A stretch of DNA of 64,000 bases from Armillaria gallica. Its lineage: Eukaryota > Basidiomycota > Agaricomycetes > Agaricales > Physalacriaceae. Below, in pieces: positions 60,391 to 64,000 of this stretch; the stretch's first letter is position 1; each line of letters opens with the position of its first letter. The DNA lies in NCBI GenBank assembly GCA_037576215.1, contig JBANDB010000016.1, positions 124,001 through 188,000 on the forward strand, read 5' to 3'. The notes beneath the pieces were generated by a model that saw only the letters and a program-made list of their open reading frames with translations, had not been told where the DNA came from and ran no database searches. Both the position numbers and the translations under genes were made by a program.

Positions 60391-62344
60391 AAATGGCTAC
60401 TACCCATGCGAAAGGGGAGTAGGTCTCCATTGAATAATATATTGAGTCTGATGAGGAACATAGAGATTTGGACCATGTTTTGCATGGCAGACGACGAGTA
60501 CTCAGGAAAAATGGAGCTAGAGGAACTCGGGCAGAGTCAGCAGGAATACATCGAGCCGCCATTTGGATGGCCCCAGGAGCATTCAGGCTGTCAATCCAGT
60601 ACATTGAGTTCCTGACCATCCTATTTCCAAAGATATATCAGCAGAGAATCCACAGAGAGACCAGTATGCTGCCCAGCAGGGAGAGGAACAGTATAACATG
60701 ACATCAGACTGAGAAGCCTCAAGGTTCGGCGACACGATATTGGACGTAGAACAATAGGACACGCCGAAAGCAATAAAGAAGGATCCATAACAGCATGCAC
60801 CAGCATCCGGAGTTTTTCTTTCGGTTTTTACATACACTGGAACTCTCGCCGGCCAGGAAGCCGAATTTGACGGACAGACAGGAAGTAGACATTTGTGGAA
60901 GCTACTGCCGGTTAGAATTCACCATCCCAGGAGCTGTGTAGAGCTAATGGGCTGAACGAGACATGAGTAGATATCGGTAAAGAGTGATAGCCATACCGTC
61001 CGTGCATACTGATTTTTTCATTCAGTTCCCGCCGCTGCTAACTTCCGCTTCAAGCGGTCTTATCATCTCCATGATTAGCGGTGTTCACATGGGTAAGGTT
61101 TGGCGGGAAATATATACTATAGAAGGAGATGTTGGTCGGATCGTAAACGCCTCCATCTTTCAGGCCAGGCTGCAGGAGCATCCGGTATTGCTTCCATGGT
61201 CCAACAAGCATTCATTCACAGGCTACAGGCTCCGCATCGTCATATCGCCAGTTCCGAAAGATGCTGTTCATGTAATGTTTACCAAGAACATAGGCAGCCA
61301 GTGTTAGTGTCTATACGCTCATACAGGCTGAGTCAATGGCTGAGAGGATGAAAAGCAGGTTCACTTTGGGTTCGAGCGTCGACGGATCGGATGAAGGTGT
61401 GGATACAGTCGGCCCACCGAGAACCGGATTCAAGGACGTTTCCCACGACTCCATAGGGCCCGGCCGTTCCTGATTGGGACCTGGCGCCGGTACACACCAT
61501 ACCATACTATGACCATCGACATCATTTCCATTGACTCTTTTTTCTGGCCATTTCTCATTGTCGAGCCCTATTACATGCGCCTCTACGAGACCATTATTTT
61601 ATATTCTATGCAGTAGGATGACCTTTGGAAAAGAAATGACGCCAAGAAATGGCCTGAAAGCGAAGTAATGATGCAACGAGAAAGGTATACTGCATTTTCC
61701 TGCCACTTTCGAGTATTTAAATTCATTATGGAATTTACAGCACCTTCTTGTTCTGCCATTGACACCTGAGACTCTGTGATATCGAGACGACTTTCTCGAG
61801 GTAAGGGCACCGACGCAACTTCCCTTTCATTTCTCATTGCATTTATCAGAGCTCTTCATATGGCACTGCCTCAAGCACATTGTCAAAGGAAAGGAATGGA
61901 CAAGGACTCGCTTTCTGCAAGGGCCAGTTGCGACTCTCCTGTAACTTTACTTCGTGAGTAGCATTTCCTGTGATAATATTACCTTTCCTGATTTGTTCGA
62001 CTGTGTAGCGTTGCTTCTTCGATATCATCAATAATTTGCTAGAGTCACAGTGAGGAATCATTTTGGAGGAGGCAGCTTGTCTGTGACGGACGTTGCAGAT
62101 AAAGCAAGTACACATACACATTCGACAATGTGATCATGGTGTCTGGATGCAAGCTAGGACTAATGTCCACATATCTTGCCCGACCTCTGATCTGACACTC
62201 TGAAGTATCAGCGCTGCTGGGTCATGCAAAAGCTCATTCTGGTATTTGATATTTCGTGCAGTCTCGCTATTTCACACATCATTAATAGGAAGTATGTAAT
62301 CTTGATTTCCCTGGATATTTATCTCACCAGCGACGGCATCTTTT
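60391..62344. other. Conserved flank and BTB upstream block, no recognised gene
   Basis: Counterpart of 6766-8480. From about 61430 it is the BTB upstream block in plus orientation, with the marker TTCCCTTTCATTTCTCATTG near 61820. About 200 nt before the BTB fragment (62150-62340) have no match in unit A. Confidence 0.45.
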
Positions 62345-62844
62345 CATGTTGATGCGATTCGGTTTTCGAAACGAGCGTGTGGTCACGGGCCACCGCCGCC
62401 AGGTCGATATCGCCTTCCTCCTTCCTTGGATTCACGATGGCATCGCAAGACCTCGCAGCTCAGTACATAAGCTGAACTTATCCATCCACGAAGAACACCA
62501 GGAGACGCTGCAGCAGATATCGACGTGCTCGCTGGCGAAATTGATCAAATTTCACAGGAAGCGATGAGATAAGTTTTGGGAGGGTATGAAGTGGGACGCA
62601 AGGTGAAGGGAGTGAGGTAATGCGGGCGACGGATCAGCGTGCACGGCGCTGGTATGGAAGATGCGTTGGGAAATGGACGCGAGGCCATCGGGAGATAACT
62701 TGTGTTCATTGGACATAGAAGAATGGCCGGAGATAGATGCTTGTTCGCGGGAGAAATGCCTGGGACGCGGAAATTTCATGTATGATATGCTCGACATCCT
62801 GGAGGGGTGAGGAAGTACGTGACTGAGTTGCCAGAAACGGTGTA
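62345..62844 (+). pseudogene. BTB-gene remnant in unit B
   Basis: The plus strand reads HKLNLSIHEEHQETLQQIST then CSLAKLIKFHRKR and a stop, corresponding to HTLSLSLHEEQHQEALQRIS then RSLAKLFKFHRKR of the intact gene. C-terminal pieces (MDARPSGDNLCSLDIEEWPE) follow in another frame. It extends further toward the N-terminus than the unit A fragment at 8480. Confidence 0.68.
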
Positions 62845-63694
62845 AGGACAAGGCGAAGGCGACTTGTTATCCTTGTGTTTTTTACTAACGGTATACTTTC
62901 ATAGGCACTCCCCTAAGTTCCAATCCCATCATACATTCACGAAAGGTGAGCATCATTACATCGTTCTCCTAATGCAGGTCTGATGGATGCCGTCCAGTAA
63001 TATCTATCACCGAATGTTGTAGCCTAGGTTGTGTGCATTCAGTGTTCTGTTCAAGCGAACTTCGTGAAGAATGCCACCTACGACTCCGACTGTAAATCTG
63101 TCGAGATTCTCGAGCTTTGGAGACAGTCTAGCGAGACGAGTATGCATCGCATCATGCTTGGTCAAAAGCTTGATCTGCGTGACCATCAGGATAATTTCAT
63201 AACTTCTGTGTCGTGAGGCGGCCGCAGGGGTTTCTCCGTTCTGTGTCAGAGACCAGGATTCGCTGTATTTCTTTTGCATTAAAATCCAGATGTTAGCTTC
63301 TAGAATAAGAACGTGTATAAGAGCGGCTGGTGTGTGGTTCTCTTATTTTGTCCCGTGTTCTCATTTCTGATTCGATGTTCGGTAGTGCTGTAGTGCTAAG
63401 ATGCACTGGTATTGTTACTTACTACGTGTAGTTTGGTCATCATAATAATATTAGAGGTATAATAGATGTGAAACGTATTTATACTACTGTACCACAAATG
63501 ATTCGAAATCTACCTCTGGGACTGTTGTCCGTAATACGAAGCTACCACTAATGAGTACCCTGGTATCGTCCGTATTTTGTCTGATATGGTACATGGTAGC
63601 GGGTTTTGCCGCAGTACGTAGTTATGTACTTTACCTGTTTTCCCCTAAGTAAGCATGGAGCGTTCCTTTGTTACGTGCTAGTAGGCAAACAGGA
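62845..63694. other. Flank with the empty site of the palindrome
   Basis: Aligns with 8769-9443 joined directly to 26566-26741. The single CTCTGG at 63511-63516 is the unoccupied target. The 61-codon ORF at 63031-63216 is the counterpart of 8954-9139. Confidence 0.6.
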
Positions 63695-64000
63695 TTAGTC
63701 CGGTGGCATTGGTGGAATGTGGTTGTATCCGACACGGCCGTGGCATGGACTAGCATCATCACCTAGGGAAAGAAGGAAGAAAGCAAAGAAACACAGGGCC
63801 AAGATGCTGTAGTATGCCGTCCGCTTGATCATGGCACTGATCTCCATTGCTTCCTTCGACGCCGTGGCCTTCACACTGTGCATCTCGACCATCAGATCAT
63901 GTTGCTTGCAGATGATCTCCATGAACGCTATTTTGCAATCACCCATGACCTGGAGCTACGGCATACTAGGATCAGATTGTCGCCTTTCGAGGAAATGTAA
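63695..64000 (-). pseudogene. Small helical membrane protein, copy 2 (partial, at window edge)
   Basis: The last exon is retained: MEIICKQHDLMVEMHSVKAT, the hydrophobic stretch SILALCFFAFFLLSL and a GYNHIPPMPPD tail. Compared with 26742-27050, roughly 45 nt around the last splice site are missing (between 63944 and 63953). The upstream exons lie beyond the window, so I cannot tell whether the gene survives. Confidence 0.5.

Overview
The window looks like nuclear DNA from a basidiomycete (agaricomycete-type) fungus. It has many short GT-AG introns of about 45-60 nt, F-box and BTB multigene families, a fungal-type cytochrome P450, a secreted M36 fungalysin and small helical membrane proteins of the kind expanded in mushrooms. 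No sequence search was run. Family calls rest on motifs and on reading exons by eye.

Layout. (1) Unit A, about 225-9443 and continuing at 26566-27110, carries an intact P450 (+), a broken kinase-like gene (+), an intact fungalysin (-), a BTB-gene remnant (+) and a small membrane-protein gene (-). (2) Unit A is split by a 17.1-kb giant palindrome (9444-26559) flanked by the 6-bp direct repeat CTCTGG. Each 8.5-kb arm carries an integrase-type DDE gene, a large multi-exon gene of unknown function and a nested 1.1-kb hAT-like element with its own 8-bp target duplication. (3) 27-36 kb holds the small membrane-protein gene and a relative, an intact BTB gene, an F-box gene with one frameshift and a tRNA-derived repeat. 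(4) 36-52 kb is a mosaic of decayed duplicated modules: TAP-like hydrolase plus F-box (twice), BTB plus its conserved upstream block (three more times) and a remnant of the small membrane-protein family. (5) Unit B, about 52225-64000, is a direct-orientation copy of unit A without the palindrome. Its P450 is a pseudogene and its fungalysin is interrupted by a 1.69-kb hAT-like element.

Most interesting result. Unit B keeps the empty site of the palindrome, with a single CTCTGG at 63511-63516. The palindrome therefore behaves as one inserted unit with a 6-bp target duplication, not merely as a local inverted duplication or an assembly fold. A 25-nt sequence is repeated exactly, in the same orientation, at the extreme left end and at the palindrome centre. 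Lesions shared by both arms (a TGA in the integrase and Lys in place of the expected catalytic Glu) mean the monomer was already defective before it became an inverted dimer, so it was probably mobilised in trans.

The rest of the window fits a fast-evolving, repeat-driven region where tandem copies of enzyme, BTB and F-box genes are made and then decay. No biosynthetic cluster, CRISPR array, rRNA or complete tRNA gene was seen.
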